Positions 52,700-61,883 are shown, counted from the first letter of the stretch. The stretch is 64,000 nt of DNA from Mycolicibacterium rutilum (GCF_900108565.1 NZ_LT629971.1:186001-250000), one strand, 5' to 3'. The notes: generated by a model from the sequence alone, not told the origin. Made by a program: numbers and translations.

Positions 52700-53803
52700 T
52701 TAGACGGCGTCGTCGAGATCCCAATCTCCGGCTCGCCGCAGGAGTTCTCGCTTGTAGTGCGACCGCATCGAATCAACCTTCGCGACCGTGCGCGCAGTCA
52801 GTTCTTCGCGAATCCCCGCTCGCGCATGCGCGTACGGGATGAATGCGCGCAACAGATCCGGCGCGTCGAGCGCGACCTCCAGCGGATAGTCGTAGAAGCC
52901 CTCGTCGAGATCCGGGCACCGCAGCGCAAATTTGACACGATTCTCGCTCCACCGCAACGGATCCTGGAAGTCCATGACGAGATCCCGCAGCAACTCTGGG
53001 TGGCGTTCGTGCGTGAACGGGGCGGCGAGCTCGGTTTCGAAGAACTCGTCGCAGACGCGATCCGCGTCCTTGCTGTACATGGTCAACGACCGCTCTCGGC
53101 CACCCTCGGGCATCGCACTGGCCCACCACTTGACGAGCGCGCGGTTGTGCGGCACATCGTCTGACTCGCACCCGAATGTATGCCTCGCGAGCGCACTCTC
53201 GATCCACGCCCGCGCATCAGCCAGAGACATGTCCACAAAGACGTCATCGGGCCAGTTTGCGGCTCCCCACGCGGCGATCTGGTCGATCGGCGCGGGCAAC
53301 GCACTCGCGTCCGTGACGCCCGGCAGCCCGATTCTCTCGATGCGAACGCCGAGAGTGATCTCGTGCTTGTCGCCGATACGCGCGCCCATCCACACCTCGT
53401 CGAAGTCGCCGAGGGCATCGGTTCTGTGCACCGCGCGGTACACGTCGACTTGCGGAAGAGCGCTGACCCAGCGGGGCAGGTGCTGGTCACGCTCGGCCAG
53501 TTCGCGTCGGCATCGCTGCTGAAGCGACGGCTCGTCGACGAGAAGCTCAGCGAGGACCGCGAGGAGAGCCGTCGTCTCGTGCGTTCGTATACAGATCAGC
53601 CGGCTGACGAAGTCTCCGGAGCGGGACTTCACAACGTTGATCAGGACGCTCGCCACCGTGAGCAGGCCGAGTGGGTGCCCGCCCTTCATCGCGTCTCGGG
53701 TCAAGCGCCTCACTGAACGTTCGACGGGATCTCCCCGGTAACGCTTCCGCCGAAGATCGCGCCGGGCTTGCTTGGCTTTGCGTGCTCGTCGTTTGTCCCC
53801 CAT
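52700..53803 (-). CDS. Hypothetical protein, basic N-terminus
   Basis: A 367-residue protein I do not recognise. It starts MGDKRRARKAKQARRDLRRK, a strongly basic stretch that may bind nucleic acid, then continues with a mixed helical body (PIDQIAAWGAANWPDDVFVDMSLADARAWIESAL among others) and no membrane segment. The C-terminal half holds FFETELAAPFTHERHPELLRDLVMDFQDP. It converges on yoeB with 33 bases between. An ATG at 53803 was preferred; upstream in-frame starts overlap the prfC promoter. Confidence 0.7.
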   Translation of the reverse strand: MGDKRRARKAKQARRDLRRKRYRGDPVERSVRRLTRDAMKGGHPLGLLTVASVLINVVKSRSGDFVSRLICIRTHETTALLAVLAELLVDEPSLQQRCRRELAERDQHLPRWVSALPQVDVYRAVHRTDALGDFDEVWMGARIGDKHEITLGVRIERIGLPGVTDASALPAPIDQIAAWGAANWPDDVFVDMSLADARAWIESALARHTFGCESDDVPHNRALVKWWASAMPEGGRERSLTMYSKDADRVCDEFFETELAAPFTHERHPELLRDLVMDFQDPLRWSENRVKFALRCPDLDEGFYDYPLEVALDAPDLLRAFIPYAHARAGIREELTARTVAKVDSMRSHYKRELLRRAGDWDLDDAV

Positions 53804-53899
53804 GCAGCGGACGCTACGGAAGGGGTGTGACATCGCTCACTGGTCAGTCAGGCTTCGATTACTGGTTTGCGCACCGCGGCCAATACCATCGCAGGAAGC

Positions 53900-55507
53900 A
53901 TGACCGACATCGCCCCCGCTCCGCCGAGCGCCCCACCTGCCCGTATCTCCACCGAGGCGGGTCGCCGCCGCACCTTCGCCGTCATCAGCCACCCCGACGC
54001 CGGCAAGTCCACGCTGACCGAGGCGCTGGCCCTGCATGCCCGCGTCATCACCGAGGCCGGCGCGGTCCACGGCAAGGCGGGCCGCCGCTCGACGGTGTCG
54101 GACTGGATGGAGATGGAGAAGGCCCGCGGCATCTCGATCACCTCGACGGTGCTGCAGTTCCCGTACCGCGACTGCGTCATCAACCTGCTCGACACGCCCG
54201 GCCACGCCGACTTCTCCGAAGACACCTACCGGGTGCTGACGGCGGTCGACTGCGCGGTGATGCTCATCGATGCGGCGAAAGGTCTTGAGCCGCAAACGCT
54301 CAAGCTGTTCCAGGTGTGTAAGCACCGCGGCATCCCGATCATCACGGTCATCAACAAGTGGGACCGTCCGGGCCGCCACGCCCTGGAGCTGATCGATGAG
54401 ATCCAGACCCGCATCGGCCTCAAGCCCACTCCGCTGACCTGGCCGGTCGGCATCGCCGGCGACTTCAAGGGCGTGCTGGACCGTCGCGGCGGACAGTTCA
54501 TCCGGTTCACCCGCACCGCCGGCGGTGCGACCGCCGCCCCCGAAGAACACATTCCCGCCGACGCCGCCCACGCGGCCGCCGGCGACGACTGGGACACCGC
54601 AGTCGAGGAGTCCGAACTGCTGAGCGCCGACGACGGCGACTACGACCGCGACGCGTTCCTCGCCGGAACCGCGTCGCCGACGCTGTTCACGTCGGCCGCA
54701 CTGAACTTCGGCGTGAACCAGCTGCTCGACGTGCTCGTCGAGCTGGCGCCGTCCCCGAGTGGGGCCCAGGACGTCGACGGCGAGCGGCGCGCCCCCGATG
54801 CACCGTTCAGCGCGTTCGTCTTCAAGGTGCAGGCCGGCATGGACACCGCGCACCGCGACCGCATCGCCTACGCGCGCGTCGTCTCCGGGACATTCGAGCG
54901 CGGCGACGTGCTCACCCACGCCGCCACCGGCAAGCCCTTCGTCACCAAGTACGCCCAGTCGGTGTTCGGCCAGCAGCGTTCCACGCTCGACGACGCGTGG
55001 CCCGGCGACGTGATCGGCCTGGCCAACGCCCAGGCGCTGCGCCCCGGCGACACGCTGTATCGCGATGTGCCCGTGCAGTTTCCGCCGATCCCGAGCTTCT
55101 CCCCCGAACACTTCGCGGTCGCCCGCGGCACCGATCCGAGCAAGCACAAGCAGTTCCGCCGCGGCATCGAGCAACTCGAGCAGGAGGGCGTTGTGCAGGT
55201 GCTGCGCAGCGACAAGCGCGGCGAGCAGGCGCCGGTGTTCGCCGCCGTCGGCCCGATGCAGTTCGAGGTGGCCGTGCACCGGATGGCCGCCGAGTTCAAC
55301 ACGCCGATCGCGTTGGAGTCGCTGCCGTATCAGGTCGCGCGGACCGTCGACCCCGCCGACGCCGAGTTCATGAACAAGCAGGTCTCCGCGGAGGTGCTCA
55401 CCCGCAGCGACGGCGTCATGCTGGTGCTGTTCTCCACGCCGTGGCGGCTCGAGGGCTTCCAGCGCGACAACCCCGACATCGAGCTCGGCTCACTGGTCGC
55501 CGCTTAG
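53900..55507 (+). CDS. prfC: Peptide chain release factor 3
   Basis: A 535-residue translational GTPase. G1 is SHPDAGKST, the switch region has GISITSTVLQF, G3 is DTPGHADF, and G4 is NKWDRPGR. Domains II and III follow with the RF3-specific SPEHFAVARGTDPSKHKQFRRG region. RF3 removes RF1/RF2 from the ribosome after termination. ATG 53900 preceded by AGGAAG was chosen. It converges on the serine hydrolase gene across a hairpin repeat. Confidence 0.97.
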   Translation: MTDIAPAPPSAPPARISTEAGRRRTFAVISHPDAGKSTLTEALALHARVITEAGAVHGKAGRRSTVSDWMEMEKARGISITSTVLQFPYRDCVINLLDTPGHADFSEDTYRVLTAVDCAVMLIDAAKGLEPQTLKLFQVCKHRGIPIITVINKWDRPGRHALELIDEIQTRIGLKPTPLTWPVGIAGDFKGVLDRRGGQFIRFTRTAGGATAAPEEHIPADAAHAAAGDDWDTAVEESELLSADDGDYDRDAFLAGTASPTLFTSAALNFGVNQLLDVLVELAPSPSGAQDVDGERRAPDAPFSAFVFKVQAGMDTAHRDRIAYARVVSGTFERGDVLTHAATGKPFVTKYAQSVFGQQRSTLDDAWPGDVIGLANAQALRPGDTLYRDVPVQFPPIPSFSPEHFAVARGTDPSKHKQFRRGIEQLEQEGVVQVLRSDKRGEQAPVFAAVGPMQFEVAVHRMAAEFNTPIALESLPYQVARTVDPADAEFMNKQVSAEVLTRSDGVMLVLFSTPWRLEGFQRDNPDIELGSLVAA

Positions 55508-55524
55508 CCCGAGAGCGCCGCGCC

Positions 55525-55585
55525 GCGAGTTCTACGCCAGGGTCGTGATTGCCCCAAGATCGCGACCCTCACGTAGAACTCGGCG
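55525..55585. repeat. Dispersed hairpin repeat, copy 4
   Basis: Core AGTTCTACGCCAGGG on the left (to about 55542) and CCCTCACGTAGAACTCGG on the right (from 55566). The left arm carries a 2-base insertion compared with the other copies. It lies between convergent prfC and serine hydrolase genes, 17 and 6 bases from their stops. Confidence 0.82.
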
Positions 55586-55591
55586 AACGAA

Positions 55592-56728
55592 CTAGAGCCC
55601 GGCGTAGACCGCGGCTTCGAAGCCGAGGATCGTCTCGACCATCTTGTCGTCGAAGAACGGCAGCAGCTGCGTCGCGATGATCCCGCTGATCCCCGCCGCG
55701 CGGTCGATCCAGAAGAAGCTGTTGAACAGTCCCGACCAGTCGCCCGAGCCGGCGCTGCGCATGCCGGGCAGGTCGACGTGATAGAGGTGAAACCCGAGGC
55801 CCCAGCCCTGCGGAACCGGCAGCGGCTCGACGGCTTTGGCCAGCTCGGGCATCGTCGGCTCCATCTTTTCCGGCAGCGGCGCGCCGTTGAGGTGGTCCTG
55901 CAGCGCCAGCTCGACGGTCTCCTGCTTGAGGATGCGGGTGCCGTCGAGTTCGCCGCCGTTGAGCCAGGCGCGCACGAACCGCCCGTAGTCGGTGAGCGTC
56001 CCGTACGACCCGTGCCCGCCCGCGTCCCATTCCGCGTCGCGCGGCAAATCGATCTCGCTCGGCACCAGGCTGCCGTCGGCCGCCCTCGAGTAGACCGGCA
56101 GCAGCCGCGCGCGTTGCTCGGCGGTCGGGGCGAACGTCGAATCCGTCATGCCGAGCGGTCCGTACACGTGTTCGGCGAGGTAGTCGCTCAGCGGCTGGCC
56201 GCTCACCGCCTCGACGACGACGCCGATCCAGTCGGTGTTCACGCCGTACTCCCAGACCGTGCCGGGGTCGTGGACCAACGGAGCGCTGATGCTCTGCTTG
56301 AGGCCCGTAAACGGATGCGGGAACCCGAATTCGGTGCAGTACCGGTAGAGCTTGTCATTGAGGAAGTGGTAGCCGCAGCCGGCCGTGTGGGTCATCAGCT
56401 GGCGGACCGTGGCCTGCGTCTTGGGGGCACGCAGAATCGGCTCATCGCCGTCGAAGCCGTCGAGCACCTGGAGGTCGCCGAACTCGGGCACGATCGACGC
56501 GACCGGCGCATCGAGGTCGACGCGGCCCTGCTCGACGAGCTGCAGCGCCCCGGTGGTCGCGACGGCCTTGGTCATCGACGCGTTGCGGAACATCGAGTCG
56601 GGTCCTGCGTCGCCGGCCGCGCCCTCGTACAGCACGCCGTCGCGGCCGACGACCGTGGCGGCGATGCCGTGCAGCGAACCGTCAGCGGTCACCCCCTTCA
56701 GCAGGTCGTCGATCCGCTCAAACCCCAT
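55592..56728 (-). CDS. Serine hydrolase, beta-lactamase/class C (esterase) family
   Basis: A 378-residue class C beta-lactamase-like hydrolase. The catalytic SxxK motif is SMTK (Ser51–Lys54) and YGVN provides the second Tyr motif at around residue 165; a GHGSYGTL segment follows. There is no signal peptide, so it is probably a cytoplasmic esterase rather than a secreted penicillin-binding protein. ATG 56728 was chosen; the frame is open upstream into the DsbA-like gene, whose 3' end it overlaps by 11 bases. Confidence 0.92.
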   Translation of the reverse strand: MGFERIDDLLKGVTADGSLHGIAATVVGRDGVLYEGAAGDAGPDSMFRNASMTKAVATTGALQLVEQGRVDLDAPVASIVPEFGDLQVLDGFDGDEPILRAPKTQATVRQLMTHTAGCGYHFLNDKLYRYCTEFGFPHPFTGLKQSISAPLVHDPGTVWEYGVNTDWIGVVVEAVSGQPLSDYLAEHVYGPLGMTDSTFAPTAEQRARLLPVYSRAADGSLVPSEIDLPRDAEWDAGGHGSYGTLTDYGRFVRAWLNGGELDGTRILKQETVELALQDHLNGAPLPEKMEPTMPELAKAVEPLPVPQGWGLGFHLYHVDLPGMRSAGSGDWSGLFNSFFWIDRAAGISGIIATQLLPFFDDKMVETILGFEAAVYAGL

Positions 56729-57434
56729 CTGAAGCTCCTTTGCTTTCGAATGTGACGACCTTGCCACGGTTGATCGACACCCAGTCCCTGGCCTCCAGGT
56801 ACGGGCGGAAGGTCTCGGCGATCGCCTGCTGATCGGCGGGCGTCTTGGGCCGCTGCAGCTCGTAGAGATGGGGGAACTCGGTCCACGCGACGACGGCGTC
56901 CCACAGCCGCAACGCCGCCGCACCGGTCGGCGGATCTATGAGCACCGGCCCGAACAGGCACTGCCCGTCGGGGAAGAACAGGGTCGGCACCCCGTAGCCG
57001 TCGGCATCGACGACGCGCTGGTGGTCGGCCATCACCTCGTCGTTGGTCGTCGGGTCCGCGATGGCCTGGTCGACCAGGCCGGGGTCGAGGCCGAGTTCCT
57101 CCAAAAGTGCGCGGGCGACGGACTTTTCGTGCGGTTTACGCCCCTCGACGTGCAGCGCACGCGCGGCCCGCTCGTACCACCTGTCGAGGTCGGCCATCGA
57201 GTGCCGGCGCAGCAGCGCGCCGATGCGCATCATCGACCAGCCGTAGGACCACTCCCGTTCCCAGGGGTGCTTCTTGCCGTCCTGACGGTTGATCTCCTCG
57301 AGGCTGAAGAAGCGCCAGTTCACCTCGACACCGCGCAGGTCGCGCACCTCGCGGATCCAGCGCGACGTCTGGTACGCGTACGGGCACATGACGTCGAAGT
57401 GGAAGTCGACGGCGGCGGCGAGACGGTTGTTCAC
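56718..57434 (-). CDS. DsbA-like thioredoxin-fold protein (single-Cys active site)
   Basis: A 238-residue DsbA-family protein. The active-site region is [13 protein letters not shown], with Cys17 but Ala20 where a second Cys stands in disulfide-active members such as the mycothiol-dependent Rv2466c. The helical insertion ([20 protein letters not shown]) and the cis-Pro site (GYGVPTLFF) are present. It may be a glutathione/mycothiol-transferase-like or isomerase-type enzyme rather than a disulfide oxidase. It is cotranscribed with the serine hydrolase downstream. Confidence 0.87.
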   Translation of the reverse strand: MNNRLAAAVDFHFDVMCPYAYQTSRWIREVRDLRGVEVNWRFFSLEEINRQDGKKHPWEREWSYGWSMMRIGALLRRHSMADLDRWYERAARALHVEGRKPHEKSVARALLEELGLDPGLVDQAIADPTTNDEVMADHQRVVDADGYGVPTLFFPDGQCLFGPVLIDPPTGAAALRLWDAVVAWTEFPHLYELQRPKTPADQQAIAETFRPYLEARDWVSINRGKVVTFESKGASDGV

Positions 57435-57464
57435 CGGTGTCAGTGTGCCACCGCGCCGGTGCGC

Positions 57465-58250
57465 TCAACCCGTCAACGCAAGACCCGCTCGTTTCGGGGC
57501 CCGACGGTGCAGGGCCGCGAACGCCGCACCGATCACCAGCCACATCAGCGCCTGGTTGAGCAGCGAGTAGACCCGGAAGTCGGCCAGCACCTGCGCCGGG
57601 AAGCCGTCGAGCAGCAAGCCGTCCGGCCCGCTGAGCGGTCCGGGCACCTCGTGGAAGCTCGGCAGCAGGACCATCGCGCACAGCATCACCGCGAGGTACC
57701 CGCCGACCGCGGCCGCACCCGAGCGCCACGCGCCCCACCGCCGTGCCCAAGCCACGCCGACCGCGACCGCGACGGCCGCGGCCACGACGGACACCGCCGT
57801 GATGGTCAGGAACGCCGAGCTGCGCGCCGCCACGGTGTCGTCCAGGCCGACGCTGGGCGGGTTGGCCGGGTACTTGAGTCCCGGGAACAGCGCGACGGCG
57901 ACGAACATCCCCGCCGCGAGCAGCAGCGCCAGCGCGGTCTGATCCGGCTGAAATCCGCGGCGCTCCAACACCGTGCGCAGCACGCCGTACGCGACGGCGA
58001 ACAGCACCCCCATGATCACCCCGAACATCACGATTCCTGTTGCGGCGCCGAGGTTCTCCTGCACCGCGCGGGTGAACAGCTCATGGCCGTGCGAATGGCC
58101 GCCGCCGAGGTGTTCCTCGGCGTGCTCGCGCGCGCCTTCGTACTCGATCGCGGCGGCGATCAGCGGCGCGATCATCAGCCGACTGAAGACGAATGCCACG
58201 AGACCGGCCACCAGGCCGGGCACCAGGTAGCGAACGGCGTTCAGTGGCAT
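57465..58250 (-). CDS. cbtA: CbtA family cobalt transporter subunit
   Basis: A 261-residue membrane protein with five to six helices. A His-rich loop (EHLGGGHSHGHEL, about residues 47–59) lies after the first helix and the protein contains a long C-terminal hydrophobic region. CbtA/CbtB pairs are cobalt uptake systems often linked to B12 or cobalt enzymes. Here the pair sits at the end of the cobalt-type nitrile hydratase operon, which fits supply of Co3+/Co2+ to that enzyme. It overlaps cbtB by 10 bases. Confidence 0.88.
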   Translation of the reverse strand: MPLNAVRYLVPGLVAGLVAFVFSRLMIAPLIAAAIEYEGAREHAEEHLGGGHSHGHELFTRAVQENLGAATGIVMFGVIMGVLFAVAYGVLRTVLERRGFQPDQTALALLLAAGMFVAVALFPGLKYPANPPSVGLDDTVAARSSAFLTITAVSVVAAAVAVAVGVAWARRWGAWRSGAAAVGGYLAVMLCAMVLLPSFHEVPGPLSGPDGLLLDGFPAQVLADFRVYSLLNQALMWLVIGAAFAALHRRAPKRAGLALTG

Positions 58251-58453
58251 GGGAATCCCAGCAGGTGGCGGGCGTCGTGCAGGAACTCGTGGATGTGGGT
58301 GTCGGAGCCGAACACCGACACCGCGCCCTGGTCGTAGCCGACGAAGTAGTAGGCGATCAGCGCGAGCATCGTGAGCGCCGCCAACCGGGCGGGGGTGGCC
58401 AAGGCGGCCGGGTTGACCCGCGGAGCGGCGACGGCGGGATTGAGGCTGGTCAT
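58241..58453 (-). CDS. cbtB: CbtB family cobalt transporter subunit
   Basis: A 70-residue protein with one membrane helix (about residues 23–43) and a metal-binding C-terminal tail IHEFLHDARHLLGFPCH containing four His and a Cys, the hallmark of CbtB. It works with CbtA to import cobalt. It lies 12 bases after the activator gene and overlaps cbtA. Confidence 0.92.
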   Translation of the reverse strand: MTSLNPAVAAPRVNPAALATPARLAALTMLALIAYYFVGYDQGAVSVFGSDTHIHEFLHDARHLLGFPCH

Positions 58454-58465
58454 CGTGGGGTCTCC

Positions 58466-58777
58466 CTAGTGGTCGTGGTCGTGCGCGAGGGCGTGGTCGT
58501 TGGCGTCGGTGAGCACCGGGGCGGTCAGCAGCTCGTGGCGGTCGACGAGCTGTTCGAGCGCGGCGACCCAGTGGTCGTAGTACTCCCACTGTCCCCGTTG
58601 GCTTTCCGGCTTGCTCTCCCAGTCCCCGATCGTGGCGATCAGCTCCTGCTGGAACTCGCTCCAGTCGTAGTGGCGGAACTCCGAAAGCGCGAGCGCCAGG
58701 CCGAACGCCCGGCGCTGCCACTCGTGGTCGAACTGCGGCGCGGCCTGGTCGGTGGTGCAGGTCTCGTGCAGCTTCAT
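58466..58777 (-). CDS. Nitrile hydratase activator/accessory protein
   Basis: A 103-residue protein with FDHEWQRRAFGLALALSE and WSEFQQELIATIGDWE, the signature of nitrile hydratase accessory proteins related to the N-terminal part of the beta subunit. It ends in a His/Asp-rich tail (HALAHDHDH) that can hold a metal ion. These proteins help insert cobalt into the alpha subunit. ATG 58777 overlaps the alpha-subunit stop (ATGA), giving the usual beta–alpha–activator order of cobalt-type operons. Confidence 0.9.
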   Translation of the reverse strand: MKLHETCTTDQAAPQFDHEWQRRAFGLALALSEFRHYDWSEFQQELIATIGDWESKPESQRGQWEYYDHWVAALEQLVDRHELLTAPVLTDANDHALAHDHDH

Positions 58778-59394
58778 GACGTGGGTCCCGCCGCCGCGAC
58801 GCCGATCATCGACTCGGTGGTCACCAGGTCCATCAGCATCTCGTCGGTGAAATCCTCGGTGCCGGCGGGCCGTTCGGGGATGACGAACCAGCGGGAGTGT
58901 CCGCTGGAGTCCCACACCTTGATCTCGGTGTCGGCGGGCAGGTCGAGGCCGACCTCGGCGAGCACCTTGCGCGGTTCGCGGGCGGCGCGCGACCGGAACG
59001 TCGGATCCTTGTACCAGTAGGGCGGCAGCCCGAGCACCGGCCAGGGGAAGCATGAGCACAGCGTGCAGATCACCAGGTTGTGCACGCCCGGGGTGTTGGC
59101 GACGGCCTGCAGGTGCTCCCCCTCGGCGCCGGCCATCCCGTCGGGGAAGTCGAGTTCGGCGATGGCCGCGGGGGTGTCGGTGACGACCTTCTCGGCGAAC
59201 TCCGGGTCGGTCCACGCCTTGACGACGATCTTCTTGCCGTTGAGGGGGGTCATCTCGGTCTCGAAGTAGGCGAGCACCTTGTCGACGGTCTGCGGGGTGA
59301 TGACGCCCTTCTCGATCAGCAGAGACTCCAGTGCGGCAACCTTTTTCGCGCTGGCCTCCTCGCGGTCGGGCGGGTAGGCGAACTGGGCGGTCAT
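58774..59394 (-). CDS. nthA: Nitrile hydratase alpha subunit (cobalt type)
   Basis: A 206-residue alpha subunit. The metal site is CTLCSC (Cys110, Cys113, Cys115), where Thr in second place points to the cobalt rather than the iron form; two of the cysteines become sulfenic/sulfinic acids. LPPYWYKDPTFRSRAAREPRKVL follows the site. With the beta subunit it hydrates nitriles to amides. No amidase gene is next to it in the window. It overlaps the beta-subunit stop by 4 bases. Confidence 0.97.
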   Translation of the reverse strand: MTAQFAYPPDREEASAKKVAALESLLIEKGVITPQTVDKVLAYFETEMTPLNGKKIVVKAWTDPEFAEKVVTDTPAAIAELDFPDGMAGAEGEHLQAVANTPGVHNLVICTLCSCFPWPVLGLPPYWYKDPTFRSRAAREPRKVLAEVGLDLPADTEIKVWDSSGHSRWFVIPERPAGTEDFTDEMLMDLVTTESMIGVAAAGPTS

Positions 59395-60125
59395 GCTTCC
59401 TCCTCGATCGGTTCCAGATAGGCCTCGAACAGCTCGGCGTACAGGCTCAGCGGGCCGTCCTCGGCGCGCGGGCCCCAGATCTCCGCCGGGTCGAACGCGA
59501 CGATGTAGATCGGCATGGGATCGCCGATGCCGTCGCCGGTGTGGACGAAGTAGGCGTAGTCGCCCTCGAAGACGCGTTCCACGGTGCCGGTGCGCCCGCG
59601 CAGATAACCGGGCAGGCGACTGTGGGCGTCGGCGGGCACGTTGGTGATGCGCACCGTGGAGCCGACGGCGAACTTCGGGTGCGCGACGTCGCGGCGGGGG
59701 CTGTCGCCGTGGCGCAGGTAGGCGATGACCTGGTCGTCGATCTCGGGGGCGCCGTCGGTGTCCGCGGAGGCCTGCTCGGCCATCCGCTCGGCGAGCTCCT
59801 CCTCGGTGACGTAGCCCTTGTCGAGGAAGAACTGGGTGATGCCGCCGAGCCACTTCTCGTAATAGCGGAACTTGAAGTAGTCGAACGGGTTCATCGCCTC
59901 GGCGCCGGTGCGCAGATCGGCCCACGTCCACTCGTCCTTGAACGCCGTCGGCACCTCGTCGATCGGATAAGCCGGCAACGCGTAGCCGAGATGGTTGGAC
60001 AGGCCCATCATCGCGACGTGGATGCCGAAGATGCGCTTCTCCCAATCCTGCACGAAGACACGCTTTTCCAGCGTCAGCGGTTCGGGCAGGCCTTCGAGGC
60101 CGCCGAGATAGTGCTGCAGTTTCAT
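59391..60125 (-). CDS. nthB: Nitrile hydratase beta subunit
   Basis: A 244-residue beta subunit starting MKLQHYLGGLEGLPEPLTLEKRVF, with the DEWTWADLRTGAEAMNPFDYFKFRYYEKWLGGI helical part and the C-terminal SH3-like barrel (FAVGSTVRITNVPADAHSRLPGYLRGRTGTVER). It pairs with the alpha subunit at 58774–59394. Beta-before-alpha order is typical for cobalt-type enzymes. Its start overlaps the stop of the DUF1097 gene, so both are in one operon. Confidence 0.96.
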   Translation of the reverse strand: MKLQHYLGGLEGLPEPLTLEKRVFVQDWEKRIFGIHVAMMGLSNHLGYALPAYPIDEVPTAFKDEWTWADLRTGAEAMNPFDYFKFRYYEKWLGGITQFFLDKGYVTEEELAERMAEQASADTDGAPEIDDQVIAYLRHGDSPRRDVAHPKFAVGSTVRITNVPADAHSRLPGYLRGRTGTVERVFEGDYAYFVHTGDGIGDPMPIYIVAFDPAEIWGPRAEDGPLSLYAELFEAYLEPIEEEA

Positions 60126-60646
60126 CAGGCAGGGCTTCCTTCCGGGGCTTCGGTGGTGACGGGTTTCTTGGTCATCGCGGTGGCCGCGTATTCGGAGAGG
60201 ATCCCGAACGAGGCACCGAGGATGCAGGCGACCGCGGCGACCAGGCCGGGGTGCGAGATGGTGGTGACGGTGATGGTGTTGCCGGTGCCCGCGACCGTGG
60301 AGACGGTGGAGGCGAAGCCGACGACGACGGCCGGCGTGGTCGACAGCAGCGGCACCCAGGACGCCTGCACCATGACCGCGCTGCCGACGCCGACGGCGAT
60401 CGCGGTGACCAGCAGGCTGCCGCCCATCAGGTGCGCGGCGTACAGGCTGGCCGAGGCGATGACGACGCCGGCGAGGTTCGACGACACCGAGCGCACCCAG
60501 CCGGCGGGGCCGCCGCCGACGAAGAAGAACGACGCCCACGCCAGGAACACCACCCAGATGGGTACGGTGATGACTTCGGCGGTGAACGCGACCGCGATCC
60601 CGCCGAGGACGCCGATGCTCAGCGTCAAGGCTGTCCGAGAATCCAT
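60125..60646 (-). CDS. DUF1097 membrane protein
   Basis: A 173-residue membrane protein with about five helices (residues 5–30, 32–45, 57–75, 80–110 and 130–150). The FTAEVITVPIWVVFLAWASFFFVGGG region fits DUF1097, a family of unknown role found near transport or catabolic genes. It is the first gene of the nitrile hydratase operon (ATGA overlap with nthB), which suggests a role such as nitrile or amide movement or ammonia handling. That is inference. ATG 60646 follows a GAAGG-type site. Confidence 0.85.
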   Translation of the reverse strand: MDSRTALTLSIGVLGGIAVAFTAEVITVPIWVVFLAWASFFFVGGGPAGWVRSVSSNLAGVVIASASLYAAHLMGGSLLVTAIAVGVGSAVMVQASWVPLLSTTPAVVVGFASTVSTVAGTGNTITVTTISHPGLVAAVACILGASFGILSEYAATAMTKKPVTTEAPEGSPA

Positions 60647-60666
60647 GGGCTCACCTTCTTGAAGGA

Positions 60667-60727
60667 AACGGCTGATATTCAGTGGATTCAGGTTCGCGGC
60701 AGCAGGTTTCGCCGGCGTAACGGCTGA
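60667..60727. promoter_or_regulatory. AraC-type direct repeats in the nitrile hydratase/regulator divergent region
   Basis: AACGGCTGA occurs at 60667–60675 and again at 60719–60727, in direct orientation 52 bp apart (about five helical turns), in the 196-base gap between the DUF1097–nitrile hydratase operon and the AraC/GlxA regulator gene. Such paired direct repeats are typical AraC-family sites. Confidence 0.5.
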
Positions 60728-60842
60728 ATGTCTGGGGCCGTCGCGACCGGACACGAATCGCGCAGATCCGGACCACGGCACGCGCGCAACGCGGATGTAA
60801 CACGTGCGCGCTAATTTGCTGGGATCACGGGAGGGCAGCGAT

Positions 60843-61880
60843 ATGTCCGAGGATCGAGCACGGCGGCACCACCGAACGGTCGTCTTCGCGCTGTACAACA
60901 AGGTGACGTTGCAGGACGTGGCGGCGCCGTTGGAGATCTTCGCGCGCGCCAACGACTTCGGGGCGCACTACCGGGTGATCCTGGCGTCGTTGACGGGTGA
61001 GGCGGTGAACACGACGTCGTTCGTGTCGCTGAAGGTGGACATGGCGCTCGACGAGGTGCCCGAGCGCATCGACACGTTGATCGTGCCGGGCGGCGTGCCG
61101 CCGGACTTCGACTTCACCCCCGGCGAGCACGACATCCCCGAGGAACAGACCCCCGACGTCGTCGCGGCCGCGTTGAAGATCGTGGGTGAGCTGGCGCCGC
61201 GGGCGCGGCGGGTGGCGTCGGTGTGCACGGGGGCGTTCGTGCTCGCCGCGTTGGGCCTCTTGGACGGCCGGCGCGCGACGACGCACTGGGCGCACTGTGC
61301 GGAGTTGGCGCGGGCGTATCCGGAGATCGAGGTCGACCCGGACTCGCTGTTCGTGCAGGACGGCCCGTTCATCACCGGGGCCGGGATCAGCGCCGGGATC
61401 GATCTCGGGCTGGCGATGGTGGAGAGCGACTACGGTCCCGACGTGGCGCGGCGAGTGGCGCGGTGGATGGTGGTGTTCCTGCAGCGTCCTGGCGGCCAGG
61501 CGCAGTTCAGTGTGTGGACGGAGTCGGCGGCGCCGGTGTCGCGGGGGCTGCGGGAGATCCTGGACGCGGTGGTGGCCGACCCCGGAGCGGACCATTCACT
61601 GGCGGCGATGGCGGCGCGCGCGGCGGTCAGCGAGCGGCATCTGGCGCGGATGTTTCGGATGCAGGTCGGGATGACGCCGGCGCGGTTCGTGGAGCAGGCG
61701 CGACTGGAGGCGGCGAAAGTGCTTCTGGCGACCGGTGATCACGGGCAGGAGGCGGTGGCGCGGCGGGCCGGGTTCGGATCGGCGGACACGATGCGGCGCA
61801 CGTTCCGACGGGCGCTTGGGGTGTCACCGAGCATGTACCGCAGTCGGTTTCGGACGACGGGCATTCACCAGCACCTGTAG
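60843..61880 (+). CDS. AraC/GlxA family transcriptional regulator
   Basis: A 345-residue regulator with an N-terminal DJ-1/PfpI-like (GATase1) domain (VVFALYNKVTLQDVAAPLEIF, IVPGGVPPDF, ASVCTGAFVLAALGLLDGRRATTHW) and a C-terminal AraC double HTH (MAARAAVSERHLARMFRMQVGMTPARFVEQ, then FGSADTMRRTFRRALGVSPSMYR). The Cys in SVCTGAF stands where the family nucleophile elbow lies. It is divergent from the nitrile hydratase operon and most likely activates it in response to a nitrile or amide. ATG 60843 is preceded by GGGAGGGC. Confidence 0.92.
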   Translation: MSEDRARRHHRTVVFALYNKVTLQDVAAPLEIFARANDFGAHYRVILASLTGEAVNTTSFVSLKVDMALDEVPERIDTLIVPGGVPPDFDFTPGEHDIPEEQTPDVVAAALKIVGELAPRARRVASVCTGAFVLAALGLLDGRRATTHWAHCAELARAYPEIEVDPDSLFVQDGPFITGAGISAGIDLGLAMVESDYGPDVARRVARWMVVFLQRPGGQAQFSVWTESAAPVSRGLREILDAVVADPGADHSLAAMAARAAVSERHLARMFRMQVGMTPARFVEQARLEAAKVLLATGDHGQEAVARRAGFGSADTMRRTFRRALGVSPSMYRSRFRTTGIHQHL

Positions 61881-61883
61881 CGC

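Noticed and set aside
20234-55585. Hairpin repeats considered as a CRISPR array or an insertion sequence
   Set aside because: Copies are single and kilobases apart, with no regular spacers, cas genes or transposase.
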